From Niallia alba (GTDB lineage: Bacteria; Bacillota; Bacilli; Bacillales; Cytobacillaceae), in NCBI RefSeq assembly GCF_012933555.1, contig NZ_JABBPK010000001.1, positions 4,256,001 to 4,320,000 on the forward strand: a stretch of 64,000 bases of DNA, in the 5' to 3' direction. This document shows positions 24,499-35,700 of this stretch, piece by piece (the stretch's first letter is position 1; every line of letters starts with the position of its first letter). The position numbers and the translations under genes are program-made. The notes beneath the pieces are model-generated. The model ran no database searches and was not told the DNA's origin. It worked only from the letters and a program-made list of their open reading frames with translations.

Positions 24499-24986
24499 AT
24501 CAACCACTCCCATTCTTTACAGATTTTTCACCAATGCATCAATCTCGACAATCGGCTTTAACACTTCCTCTAACTCAGCTAATTTCACCATATTTGGTCC
24601 ATCTGACATTGCTTCATCTGGATTAGGATGAACCTCCATAAAAATCGACGAAATCCCAACCGCAGCAGCGGCTCTGGACAAATAAGGGACAAACTCACTT
24701 TTCCCGCCAGTCGTCGTGCCATTTCCACCAGGTATCTGGACACTATGGGTCGCATCAAAAACAAATGGAACTCCCAATTCCTTCATCGTGATAAGAGATC
24801 GCATATCCACAACTAAATTATTATAGCCAAATGTAGAACCACGCTCTGTTAATAGAATCTGTTCATTTCCAACCTCCCTTATTTTTGTACGTATTGTCAA
24901 AACTTTATATAGAAATAGGCTATTATATCCTATAATAGAGGGCTTTTTGAGCAAAAAAATTGCCACCCCCTGAATTCTAAGGATAA

Positions 24987-26468
24987 TTGAGGTTACCACA
25001 CACCCAACAACCTAGAATAGGAAGTGACAAATTGTACCCTCAAATTATAACCTATTTACTTACTTTTATTAAGTACCAAGATCAGGTTATTCGAACATTA
25101 TTAACTCTTTTGATTGGGAAAAGTATGTTTGATAAACCTGTAGAAAAACCTGTAAATAAGCCTTATCGAAAACTACAGGTAGACGACCTCCCAATCATCG
25201 AAACCCTACAAAAGTTTGATTATAAACTTCTTTTGAATGAGTATCAGGAGAAAAATGGGAAACCCCTTAAACCTGTTCGAAGACACTCAAATTCAAAAAC
25301 AACTGTTCCTTCCAGCATAAAATGTCCAAAGTGTGGTGCTCCATCTGATTTTCTTTATGCAAATAACGGAGACAAGGGACAGTATCAATGCAAGGTGTGT
25401 ACATGTTTGTTTAACCAAAAAAATCATTATTCAAAAGAGGCAATTTTAAAATGTCCTCACTGTGCTAAAACGCTTGAAAAGGTCAAAGAGAGAAAAGATT
25501 TCGATGTATTCAAGTGTAAAAACAACGACTGTTCTTATTACCAAAAGAAACAAAATGGACTATCTTCAAAAGAGAAAAAACAGTTTAAAAAGGATCCACA
25601 GGCATTTAAAATGCGTTATATTTTCCGTCAGTTTCGTATCGATTACCAACCCTTATCGAAGCGTTCACCTCAGAAACCAAAGTTAGATTTATCAAGACTA
25701 TATGTGTCGCCACATACATTGGGACTGATTTTGACCTACCATGTGAACTATGGGTTGTCAGCCCGTAAAACAGCTGCACTCATGAAGGATGTACATGGTG
25801 TATCCATCTCCCACCAAAGCATTTTGAATTACGAAAATAGCGTAGCACTGATGCTTAAACCTTATGTGGACCATTATCCTTATGAGCTTTCTGATCAATT
25901 CTGTGGAGACGAGACCTACATTCGAGTGAAAGGTCGCTGGCATTATTTATTCTTCTTTTTTGATGCCGTAAAAAAGATTATTCTGTCTTATCCTGTTTCT
26001 CCTAATCGAGATACTCAGTCAGCCATTCTGGCTATCGATGAGGTTCTTCTAAAGATGAAGGAAATCCCTAAAAACCTCACGTTTATTGTAGATGGCAATC
26101 CGATTTACCTATTAGCCCAACATTTCTTTGCCCAACATGATATTTCGTTTGATGTGAAGCAAGTCATTGGATTAACCAACGAAGATCCAGTATCAACAGA
26201 ATACCGACCACTCAAGCAAATTATTGAACGACTCAATCGAACGTTTAAAGGAAATTATCGCTCGACTCATGGGTTTGGATCTGATCATGGATCTGTTTCT
26301 TTCGTCACTTTGTTTGTCGCATACTTTAACTTTCTACGGCCTCATTCAGCCTTAGAAGGAAAAGTACCTGTGATTCATCCAGAGTTACTTCAGCTTCCCA
26401 ATATGCCAGCAAGATGGACTAAGCTAATTGGATTAGCTCAAGATTGGATTATAGAACAAACAACCTAG
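24987..26468 (+). CDS. Zinc-ribbon DDE transposase of the 1828-bp IS (copy 2)
   Basis: This 493-codon ORF is the same as at 12657 apart from one noticed residue (LLTLLIG instead of LLTFLIG). Zinc-ribbon cysteines and the D-D-E residues are intact, so both copies appear competent for transposition. The TTG start follows AAGGA closely; a later TTG is possible. Confidence 0.9.
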   Translation: MRLPHTQQPRIGSDKLYPQIITYLLTFIKYQDQVIRTLLTLLIGKSMFDKPVEKPVNKPYRKLQVDDLPIIETLQKFDYKLLLNEYQEKNGKPLKPVRRHSNSKTTVPSSIKCPKCGAPSDFLYANNGDKGQYQCKVCTCLFNQKNHYSKEAILKCPHCAKTLEKVKERKDFDVFKCKNNDCSYYQKKQNGLSSKEKKQFKKDPQAFKMRYIFRQFRIDYQPLSKRSPQKPKLDLSRLYVSPHTLGLILTYHVNYGLSARKTAALMKDVHGVSISHQSILNYENSVALMLKPYVDHYPYELSDQFCGDETYIRVKGRWHYLFFFFDAVKKIILSYPVSPNRDTQSAILAIDEVLLKMKEIPKNLTFIVDGNPIYLLAQHFFAQHDISFDVKQVIGLTNEDPVSTEYRPLKQIIERLNRTFKGNYRSTHGFGSDHGSVSFVTLFVAYFNFLRPHSALEGKVPVIHPELLQLPNMPARWTKLIGLAQDWIIEQTT

Positions 26469-26511
26469 CTTTTGTTTAGCTGAGCCCTGAACCAGCAATC
26501 GGCGGAGCGAA

Positions 26512-26637
26512 CTCTTGACAAACCGAACTTGCCAATGGTTTAAAATGGAAAAAATCAAGGGCTTATTTGGCATGCCTTCTTTTGTCCCCTTCGCCCTTGA
26601 TAACCTGAATTCAAACCATTGGTGTGTTTGTCAAGAG
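26512..26637. other. Nested triple inverted repeat in the IS (copy 2)
   Basis: The structure is identical to that at 14182-14307: three concentric perfect arm pairs downstream of the transposase. Confidence 0.85.
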
Positions 26638-26715
26638 CGATTGCGAGCCTCTCCACTTCAAAAAGGAAAGAAGAAAAAGACTTCAGGTTACTTTTTCATA
26701 GAAGTTTTGACACTA

Positions 26716-27406
<691 letters not shown>

Positions 27407-27444
27407 AAAAAAGACTTTTCCTATTTTTGGAAAAGTCTTTTTTT
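27407..27444 (-). terminator. Intrinsic terminator of xpt-pbuX
   Basis: AAAAAGACTTTTCC and GGAAAAGTCTTTTT form a stem with T runs, 25 bases downstream of pbuX. Confidence 0.9.
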
Positions 27445-27468
27445 AACACTCTATTTTAGCGTCTAAAA

Positions 27469-28776
27469 TTAAGCTACTGTCTTTTCTTCTATTTGTGCTG
27501 TTTTTGCACGGGAACTTGGAATAATATTAAATAAAATATTTAAGATTATAGCGGTTATTCCACCTGCTACGATACCACTTTGGAAAAGAATACGGATGTT
27601 TTCTGGGAATTCCATGAAAATATTAGGAACGACCGTAACACCAAGACCCATTCCAATTGAACAGGCAAGAATTAATAAGTTTCCTTGTTGATTAAAGTCA
27701 ACCTTGCCTAACATTTTAATTCCATAGGACACAACCATTCCAAACATTGCAAGCGAAGCTCCTCCAAGTACTGCTGTAGGAATTAATGTTGTAATAGCTG
27801 CAATTTTAGGAATAAATCCTAAAATAACTAAAATTGTACCAGCAGCATAAATGACATTCTTCGTTTTTACACCAGTTAGCTGAACTAGACCAACGTTTTG
27901 AGAATACGCAGTGTATGGAAATGAGTTGAAAATTCCACCAATAACAGATGCTAACCCTTCTGCACGGTATCCCTTTCCTAAATCTTCTTCTGAAACCTTT
28001 TTGTTTGTAATATCACCAAGTGCCAAATAAACGCCTGTTGATTCAATTAAACTTACGATCGCCACAAGGGTCATCGTAATAATAGAAGTTAAATCAAAAG
28101 TTGGTGCTCCAAAATAAAACGGAGTAATTCCATGAATCCACTTTGCGTCTCCTACTTCTGAAAAATGAACCATCCCCATAAACGCTGCAACAATCGTGCC
28201 AATAATAATACCAAGTAAGATAGAAATTGTTTTGATAAATCCAGTTGTAAATTTATTAAGCAATATAATAATAGCTAGTACTCCAAAAGCAAGAACTAAG
28301 TTTTTTAGATTACCAAAGTCTGCACTTCTTTGTCCTCCCGCCATATCATTAAAAGCGACAGGAATCAAAGTTAGACCAATGATTGTTACTACAGAACCAG
28401 TTACTACCGGCGGAAAGAATTTTACTAGTTTACTAAAAATAGAAGAAATAAGTACAACAATAATACCAGAAACAATAATGGCGCCATAAATTGCAGTTAT
28501 TCCATGCTTACTCCCTATTGCAATCATCGGACCAACAGCAGTAAATGTACAGCCAAGCATAACGGGAAGACCAATCCCAAAGAATTTATTTTTCCACACC
28601 TGTAACAATGTAGCCACACCACAAGTTAAAAGATCAATCGAAATTAAATAGGTTAGTTGTTCAGGTGTTAATTTTAATGCTCCACCAACTATTAAAGGCA
28701 CTAGTACAGCTCCAGCATACATTGCTAGCACATGCTGCAGACCTACAGACCACGTTTTTACTGTCATTTTTTCCAT
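27469..28776 (-). CDS. pbuX: Xanthine permease PbuX
   Basis: Start at ATG 28774-28776, one base after the xpt stop codon and behind GGAGGATATTAAA; longer frames read through xpt. The 435-residue protein has 12-14 membrane segments and the nucleobase-cation symporter-2 signature region SLIESTGVYLALGDIT plus GSVVTIIGLTLIPVAF and GIFNSFPYTAYSQNVGLVQLTGV, as in B. subtilis PbuX. It imports xanthine for salvage. It is co-transcribed with xpt under the guanine riboswitch. Confidence 0.95.
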   Translation of the reverse strand: MEKMTVKTWSVGLQHVLAMYAGAVLVPLIVGGALKLTPEQLTYLISIDLLTCGVATLLQVWKNKFFGIGLPVMLGCTFTAVGPMIAIGSKHGITAIYGAIIVSGIIVVLISSIFSKLVKFFPPVVTGSVVTIIGLTLIPVAFNDMAGGQRSADFGNLKNLVLAFGVLAIIILLNKFTTGFIKTISILLGIIIGTIVAAFMGMVHFSEVGDAKWIHGITPFYFGAPTFDLTSIITMTLVAIVSLIESTGVYLALGDITNKKVSEEDLGKGYRAEGLASVIGGIFNSFPYTAYSQNVGLVQLTGVKTKNVIYAAGTILVILGFIPKIAAITTLIPTAVLGGASLAMFGMVVSYGIKMLGKVDFNQQGNLLILACSIGMGLGVTVVPNIFMEFPENIRILFQSGIVAGGITAIILNILFNIIPSSRAKTAQIEEKTVA

Positions 28777-28777
28777 T

Positions 28778-29419
<642 letters not shown>

Positions 29420-29460
29420 TTAGCAGCAAAGAGATGCTCGACTATCCTTAAATAATACAA

Positions 29461-29634
29461 AAAAAAGCACAGTTACTTACTCTATGAGTAAGCGACTGTG
29501 CTTTTTCGAGCAAAATAGACTGCTCTATTTATGCATAGATCAGTATATCTCCATTTTATACGCTTACCCGTAGTCAGACGATTAACGGTCATCTGGTAGA
29601 AACTTGCAGGCCATATTCCTGCTATTATACGAGT
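29461..29634 (-). promoter_or_regulatory. Guanine (purine) riboswitch with terminator
   Basis: On the minus strand the aptamer (29634-29566) reads ACTCGTATAATAGCAGG, ATATGGCCTGCAAGTTTCTA, CCAGATGACCGTTAATCGTC, TGACTACGGGT. P1, P2 and P3 pair as in the xpt-pbuX aptamer. The discriminating base (C in GACTA) indicates guanine/hypoxanthine rather than adenine. A long terminator hairpin follows (29461-29506, arms AAAGCACAGT/ACTGTGCTTT with T run). Guanine should terminate transcription before xpt. Confidence 0.96.
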
Positions 29635-29878
29635 TTTATATTGTTTGATTATTTGACAACATAATGGATTATAACGGATTTTCGCTGAAATGAAAACTAA
29701 AATTTTAAAAAGGTGAAAGTTTCCAGCTTTTTCACTTTAAATAACCGTGCTTTTATTTAGTTTCCTTAGAATAGGTAAAAACCCATCGATCATCCATTTG
29801 CTTATTGGAATAGTTATTTAACCTTTTGCCATTTCTAAAGAAATTTCAAATCCCCACATCCTAGTTGAATTGGATACC

Positions 29879-30034
29879 TTATACTTTTTCGGTAGCAATA
29901 CGCCGAGAAGACGCACCGCTTATTCTTGTATGACGGATTTCATTGATGCCGAATGCTTTGGTGTCATTCAAACTTCCCAAATATCTTCCTATCGTCTCAA
30001 GCAATCTAATGGGAAACTTAAGATTTAAATCCAT
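29879..30034 (-). pseudogene. Short gene remnant (51 codons)
   Basis: An ATG-to-TAA frame without ribosome-binding site encodes a peptide with LLETIGRYLGSLNDTKAFGI and INEIRHTRISGASSRRIATE segments, which looks like genuine protein sequence rather than random translation. I do not recognise the parent family. The rest of 29640-30060 contains scraps in other frames (IPISKWMIDGFLPILRKLNK-like), suggesting an eroded gene. Confidence 0.3.
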
Positions 30035-30066
30035 ACTTTTTTTGAATACATGTACTTAATGTGGAT

Positions 30067-30103
30067 AAAAAAGGAATCAAACAAAATGTCTGATTCCTTT
30101 TTT
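30067..30103 (-). terminator. Intrinsic terminator
   Basis: AAAAAGGAATCA and TGATTCCTTTTT form a stem with T run immediately after the UDG-like gene. Confidence 0.9.
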
Positions 30104-30105
30104 TA

Positions 30106-30966
30106 TTAATTTGCTTCCTGGCTCCAGCCAAAAAGTTCATTCTCTCTCTGTTCCGATTCTAAAACCGTATGATGAAAGGTTCTGAAATCAATTGCCTGAT
30201 CTTTTTTCTCTGTAATCACCTTAATATATTCACCAATCTTCACCTTATTCTCTGGGGAAACTTGGCCAAAAGGAATTTCCGCTGATCTTCCATAGTAAAT
30301 ATTAGCTGATTTATTAGCCAATTTTATTTTTTTACTATTAATTAAATAACGTGAATTAGGAACCGTATAAACTGTCTCCCAATCACTCTCTGTCTCGAAT
30401 TTAATTTTTGATAAATGTTCTCCCGCAACCGAAATAAGGATAACATCTGGTTGTAAGTATTCAATAAGTTCATGCCATAATTTTACACCTTCTGCTTGAA
30501 GGTCTTTCTTCGCTTCTTTGCTTAAACTATCCCAAGTAGGATTTGTTGCAAGCGGTGAGCAAATATCTGTATGCAATGCCGTATTTTCTTTGTTACCATA
30601 AAAGCTTGCATTTATTCCATTCAATAACGGTTCAAAAGAAGGCTCATACCATGCTTTATATGGGTCTTTTTCAAAATACTGGTCAAGTGCAGTAATATAC
30701 TGTTGATTGAATTGATAGTGATGGTCTCGTTTCATCGATTGAAACCTTTGGAAAGGGTCAGGGTCAGGGAAATCGCGTCTAGACGGATTTAGACCTACAG
30801 TAATGATGCGGATAGGGGATTCAAAATATTTCTTACTATTACCAAAATACATAATTGGCATCGAGGGCTTTACAATATACGTCCTCTCTTTCTTACTTTC
30901 ATACATTTCCCAATACTTTTTAATTAATTCGGTTTGTACTGCCTGTTGAATAACAATAAAAATCAT
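30106..30966 (-). CDS. Uracil-DNA-glycosylase-superfamily-like protein
   Basis: The 286-residue soluble protein has an N-terminal segment IRIITVGLNPSRRDFP (residues about 52-67) resembling UDG-superfamily motif A (GxxPG-like loop). It also has LHTDICSPLATNPTW, a hydrophobic strand DVILISVAGEHL (motif similar to the domain's central strand), and a C-terminal EIPFGQVSPENK. I infer a UDG-like fold; catalytic residues are not obviously those of a classical family, and function is unknown. The ATG at 30964-30966 overlaps the AAAGG site, so the true start may lie slightly downstream. It is monocistronic. Confidence 0.65.
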   Translation of the reverse strand: MIFIVIQQAVQTELIKKYWEMYESKKERTYIVKPSMPIMYFGNSKKYFESPIRIITVGLNPSRRDFPDPDPFQRFQSMKRDHHYQFNQQYITALDQYFEKDPYKAWYEPSFEPLLNGINASFYGNKENTALHTDICSPLATNPTWDSLSKEAKKDLQAEGVKLWHELIEYLQPDVILISVAGEHLSKIKFETESDWETVYTVPNSRYLINSKKIKLANKSANIYYGRSAEIPFGQVSPENKVKIGEYIKVITEKKDQAIDFRTFHHTVLESEQRENELFGWSQEAN

Positions 30967-31370
30967 CCTTTCGATTTAGTAGAAAAAATATAGCAAGTCC
31001 ACAAAAAAGTGGAATTCCTTCCTCTCTATTATATATTATCCTTAGCCTATTGGTAAAGAATACGTCACGTTTTATAAAAAAACTCTTAAAGGTTAAATAT
31101 AAGAATATGCTGCATTTTGATTGTTTTAAAACTATCTAAATATATTTTGGTATTTTTTTCATTCTCGTGTACTGCTCAATAAATACCAGCTTAAGCACTT
31201 ATTCATTTTTTATACAGTAGGATAGCTATGTAATCTATCTATATAAGTAAAAAAACGAATACAAGGAAAAGGGCCTAATCATAAAAGATACGTTTTAAAC
31301 AAGTGTATTCATTTCAAGTACACTTATGTTAAAAGGATCTTAATTAATCAGACCCTACACATAGACTAAC
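30967..31370. other. Gene-free interval
   Basis: AT-rich. A weak hairpin AAGTGTA...TACACTT (31301-31325) may terminate the C-S lyase gene. I see nothing else. Confidence 0.5.
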
Positions 31371-32573
31371 TTATTTCAAATCAGCAAACTCTCTCGCGAT
31401 TCTTTCTAACGCTTCTTTTATAATTGGTCTAGGCGAAGGAATACAAATTCGTTGATAAGTAATGCCTTCTTCTCCAAACATACTTCCATCTTCTAGTAAC
31501 ACATTGGCTCTATGATAAATACGCTCATGTACTTCTTCTGGTGTAATCCCATAACCACTGAAATCCATCCACATGATATAGGTTCCCTCCGGAATCGTCA
31601 CTTTCACCTTTGGCATATGTTCATCTATGTATGCCTTTACCCATTCCATTGTTCCGTCAATATATTCCTTTAGTTCCTCGAGCCATTCTTCTCCATCATT
31701 ATATACTGCAATAAGTGCAGAGATCGTAAAAGGTGATGCCAATTGGTGACCCATTTCTTTATTAAAAGCCTTTCGCAACTTTACATTCGGAATAATTAAA
31801 TTAGTACAGTGGAGTCCTGCCACATTAAATGTTTTATTGATAGCCGTACATGTAATCAAATGATCATTATTTGCTGCTACCATAGCAATTGGAGTGAATT
31901 TCTGATTACATCTGATCAAATCACCATGGATTTCGTCTGCAATAATTAACACATTATGTTTAACACAAATCTCATTTAAACGCGTAAGTTCTTCCACTGT
32001 AAAAATGCGCCCAGTTGGATTATGGGGATTACAAAGAATAAACAGCTTCGTTGATTCTTCTTTTGCTTTTGCTTCAAAATCGGCAAAATCTATTGTATAG
32101 TATCCTTCTTCATCTTCAAGTAATGCATTATTTCTAACCACTCTTCCATTTCTTTCAATAGCAGAAGTGAATGGTGGATACACTGGACGTTGGATGATTA
32201 CACCGTCTCCAATCTCTGAAAAAGCTCGAACAGCCATGTTAATAGCATGAACCGTTCCTGGGCTGTAGACAATAGAATCTCTGTCTATTTCCCAATTATG
32301 TCTTTTCTTGAACCAATGCTGAATCGCTTCATAATACTCATCAGGAAAAATAGAATATCCATATATGCGATTATCAACCGTTTTATGTAATGCATCTACT
32401 AAGGCTTGTGGCACAGGCAAATCCATATCTGCCGTAAATAGCGGAATAGTTTCTTCATCATATCGCTCTGTTAGCCCCATCTGCTTAATAATCTTTCCAC
32501 CATCCCATTTAATGGAATACGTATTCCGTCGATTTACTACTTCATCGAAGTTATTAATCACTACATCCACCAT
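31371..32573 (-). CDS. patB: PatB/MalY-type C-S lyase (PLP-dependent cystathionine beta-lyase)
   Basis: The 400-residue fold-type I PLP enzyme has ETIPLFTADMDLPVPQALVDAL near the N-terminus (the WxADMDF-like MalY signature), GVIIQRPVYPPF, LCNPHNPTGRIF, IADEIHGDLI and the PLP-lysine segment TAINKTFNVAGLHCTNLI. It cleaves C-S bonds of cystathionine or cysteine conjugates. Several start codons are close together; GTG at codon 5 sits five bases after GGTGG and may be the true start. No operon partner. Confidence 0.88.
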   Translation of the reverse strand: MVDVVINNFDEVVNRRNTYSIKWDGGKIIKQMGLTERYDEETIPLFTADMDLPVPQALVDALHKTVDNRIYGYSIFPDEYYEAIQHWFKKRHNWEIDRDSIVYSPGTVHAINMAVRAFSEIGDGVIIQRPVYPPFTSAIERNGRVVRNNALLEDEEGYYTIDFADFEAKAKEESTKLFILCNPHNPTGRIFTVEELTRLNEICVKHNVLIIADEIHGDLIRCNQKFTPIAMVAANNDHLITCTAINKTFNVAGLHCTNLIIPNVKLRKAFNKEMGHQLASPFTISALIAVYNDGEEWLEELKEYIDGTMEWVKAYIDEHMPKVKVTIPEGTYIMWMDFSGYGITPEEVHERIYHRANVLLEDGSMFGEEGITYQRICIPSPRPIIKEALERIAREFADLK

Positions 32574-32729
32574 CCTTTTTCTAGTTTGAAGCCATTATAA
32601 CATGGAGAACAACCAAAATACCTGTTCCTAACATTTCCTAAAACGTTCATTCAACTAAAACTCTAAAAAAAATACTATACAGAGAAAAGATACTATCTCT
32701 TCTCTGTACAGTATGAAATCATACATTAT

Positions 32730-35700
32730 TTACGCTTTTTTTCTTCTTTGAATAATGAATAAACTTATACCAGCAACAATAATAATCACACCTGCTAAAA
32801 TCCAATTATAGGTCGAAGTTGCCGTGTTAGGCAGATTACTACCGGAACTACTGTTTGTACCCCCTGTGGTTTTTGTTCCATTTGAATGACCATTATTTGC
32901 AGTTCCATCTTTAGTAGAATCGGATGGTGTACCATTATCTGATCCGTCATTATCATCCTTAACTATATCCGGTTTTTCATTGACAATAATGATTCTTTCT
33001 ACAGAAATTTTATTGCCAGAAGAATCAGCAACTGTATAAGTTAGTGTATAGGCTCCTACTTTATTCGTATCTATTCGTCCAGAAATCACTACTTTATCAG
33101 TTATATTACCATCGACATTGTCTTTCGCTTTGTAACCAGGCTCTTTATATTTCTCTCCTTTTATAAGCGTAATAGAATGGCTACCTTTTAAGGTTAACTC
33201 TGGTGCCGTTTTATCAACGACTTTAACAGTACGTTTAGCAGTTGATTCATTTCCGGCAGCATCTGTCACTGTATACATAATTGTATAAGTTCCCACTTCA
33301 AAGCGAAGTGTTCCAGATACTACTACTTGATCCGTAATATTGCCATCTAACGTATCAGTAGCGGTAAATCCAGGCTCTAAATAGGCTTGACCTAAATCTA
33401 AGGTTATCGTGTCTTCACCAGAAAGCTTAATTACTGGTGCTATCGTATCTTGAACCGTAACCGTACGAGTCGCTATCGCTTCATTACCACTAGAGTCGAT
33501 TACATGATATTTTAATTCGTATTCTCCTACTTTTGTTACATCTACGCTTCCATATTCCGCAACAAATTCAGTAAGATTTCCATCTACAATATCCGTAGCA
33601 GTATAGCCAGGTTCTACATATTCTGTCCCGCCTTCAATGACGATTTTTTCTCCACCCTCTAAAGCTAGATTTGGTGCAGTTGTATCTATTACTTTTACTA
33701 GGCGTGTAACAGAATAGCTGTTATCACTGGAATCTTTAACTGTATAGGTTAACGTATATTCACCTGGTTTTGATGTATCAACTTCACCAGTAACCTCTAC
33801 TTTATCTGTAACATCTCCATCGACATTATCAATGGCAGTATATCCTGGTTCTGTATATTCAGCTCCAGCTTCTACTTCTATCGTACCATCAGTTAAGGAA
33901 ATATAAGGCTTTTCTTCATCGACAACATGGATTTTTCTTTGAACTTCTCCCATATTTCCAGCTGTATCACTTACTGTGTAAGTTAATACATATTCTCCAG
34001 GATTCGTTATATCCAGTGTTTCTAAATCTTTTACCTCAACCGAAGAGGTTAAATCTCCATCGATATTATCTTCTGCTGTATATCCTGGTTCTACATATTC
34101 AGTACCAGCTTGAATGACTAATGGATTATCTCCCTCTAAAGTGATAACCGGTACATCTGTATCCACAATAAATGCGTTAGAGGTCCATTTAATTGTATTA
34201 TCTACTACATCCTTTCCTCGAACATGAAGATAGTATGTTCCACTATGTCCTTCTAAGGTTAATGTATCTCCATTCTTAAATGGTTTCCACGCATTTAGTT
34301 CTGTTACCGAGTTTCTCATTCCTTTTGCCGTTACGGACTCTACAGAATCTAACTCTTTCGATTCAGACCATAAATATTCTAGGGTATCATCCTTCGCATC
34401 TGGAATATTCACCGTTACTGAAACATGATTAATTGGCTCTGTTGAACCATTATTTTCTCCAACATCTGGAATTGGCGCTTCATTATCTACCGTAAATGTA
34501 TCTGTTTTTGACACGATTACTTTGTCTGTTGTTGCTACGGTAACTTCTAGCGTATATTGACCAGATTCTAATTTTTCAGGAAGAGTCAGCTGGAAGTTTA
34601 ACTCTTTCTCTTCTAAATCAGAGACATACTTTTGTTCCGCAGAAACAACCGTATCTTTCTTATTATTTACTACTTTTGCTGTTACAGTAATAGCTTGATC
34701 TAATGCTTCATCGTCACTAATGACAGATAAATCAAGGGTATTATAGCCTTCATTGCTTGAATAAGTTTCTTTCAAGCCACTAACTTCTACTTTTGGATTA
34801 TGATCATCATAAGATAATTGAATCTGTGCTACACTGTTGTCCTTCGCTTGTGAAAGTACACTAATATTTAATCCATATTTCGGCACATTTCGTCCAGAGT
34901 ATATTTGACCTGGATTAGAATAATCTTTGTAATCATTAAAAGTCGGAACTGCTGGCTGAGAAGGTAACGTGATACTTGTATTATCAACAGCTAAATAGTC
35001 GATAAACATTTTATCGGTTGGATTTAAAGAAAATGCTGCATCTTGGATTTGGTATCTAGTAGAAGCTACTTCTCCACCAGACCAAGCTGCGGTTGCTTGA
35101 TGTGCATCTACTACTCCTAAAAATCCGTCACCTGGATGATCTCCTACCCAGTTATTGTCATATAGATTGTCCACATACCAAACAACCATTCCTGGATCAA
35201 GTGTCAATACAGAGTTACCGCGTGTTATTCTGCCTAACGCTGTATCCGCTGCCGCCCAGTTTCTCCATTCCACTAAGTAATAATGCTCTGACTCTTTTAA
35301 ACCATCGCTTTTAGTAAAACCTTCAAGCGTAAATGCTGCATCATCAGATTCTACATCATCTACAATAACGTCTTCTCCATCAATATTTACAACTAAATCA
35401 TCTACATATAAACCTGGCATCGCAACATAACTATCTGTCCAGTAATTAATTTTCAGTTTAATTGTTTTACCTGCGTATGCAGATAAATCAAATGAAGCAG
35501 TTACCCATCCATTCGATGTTCCAGTAATACCATGCCCTGGATTTTGTCCATATCCTTCTGGATCCTGATCTGTTGTTATATTACCTGGTATTGCCTTCCA
35601 TCCTGACCCGTCATCTACTTGGACAGATCCGTAATCCCAATTTTCTTCAATATCGTAATTAGCATTAAAGGTAAATTCAGCATGTGTTGCTTTCGTTAAA

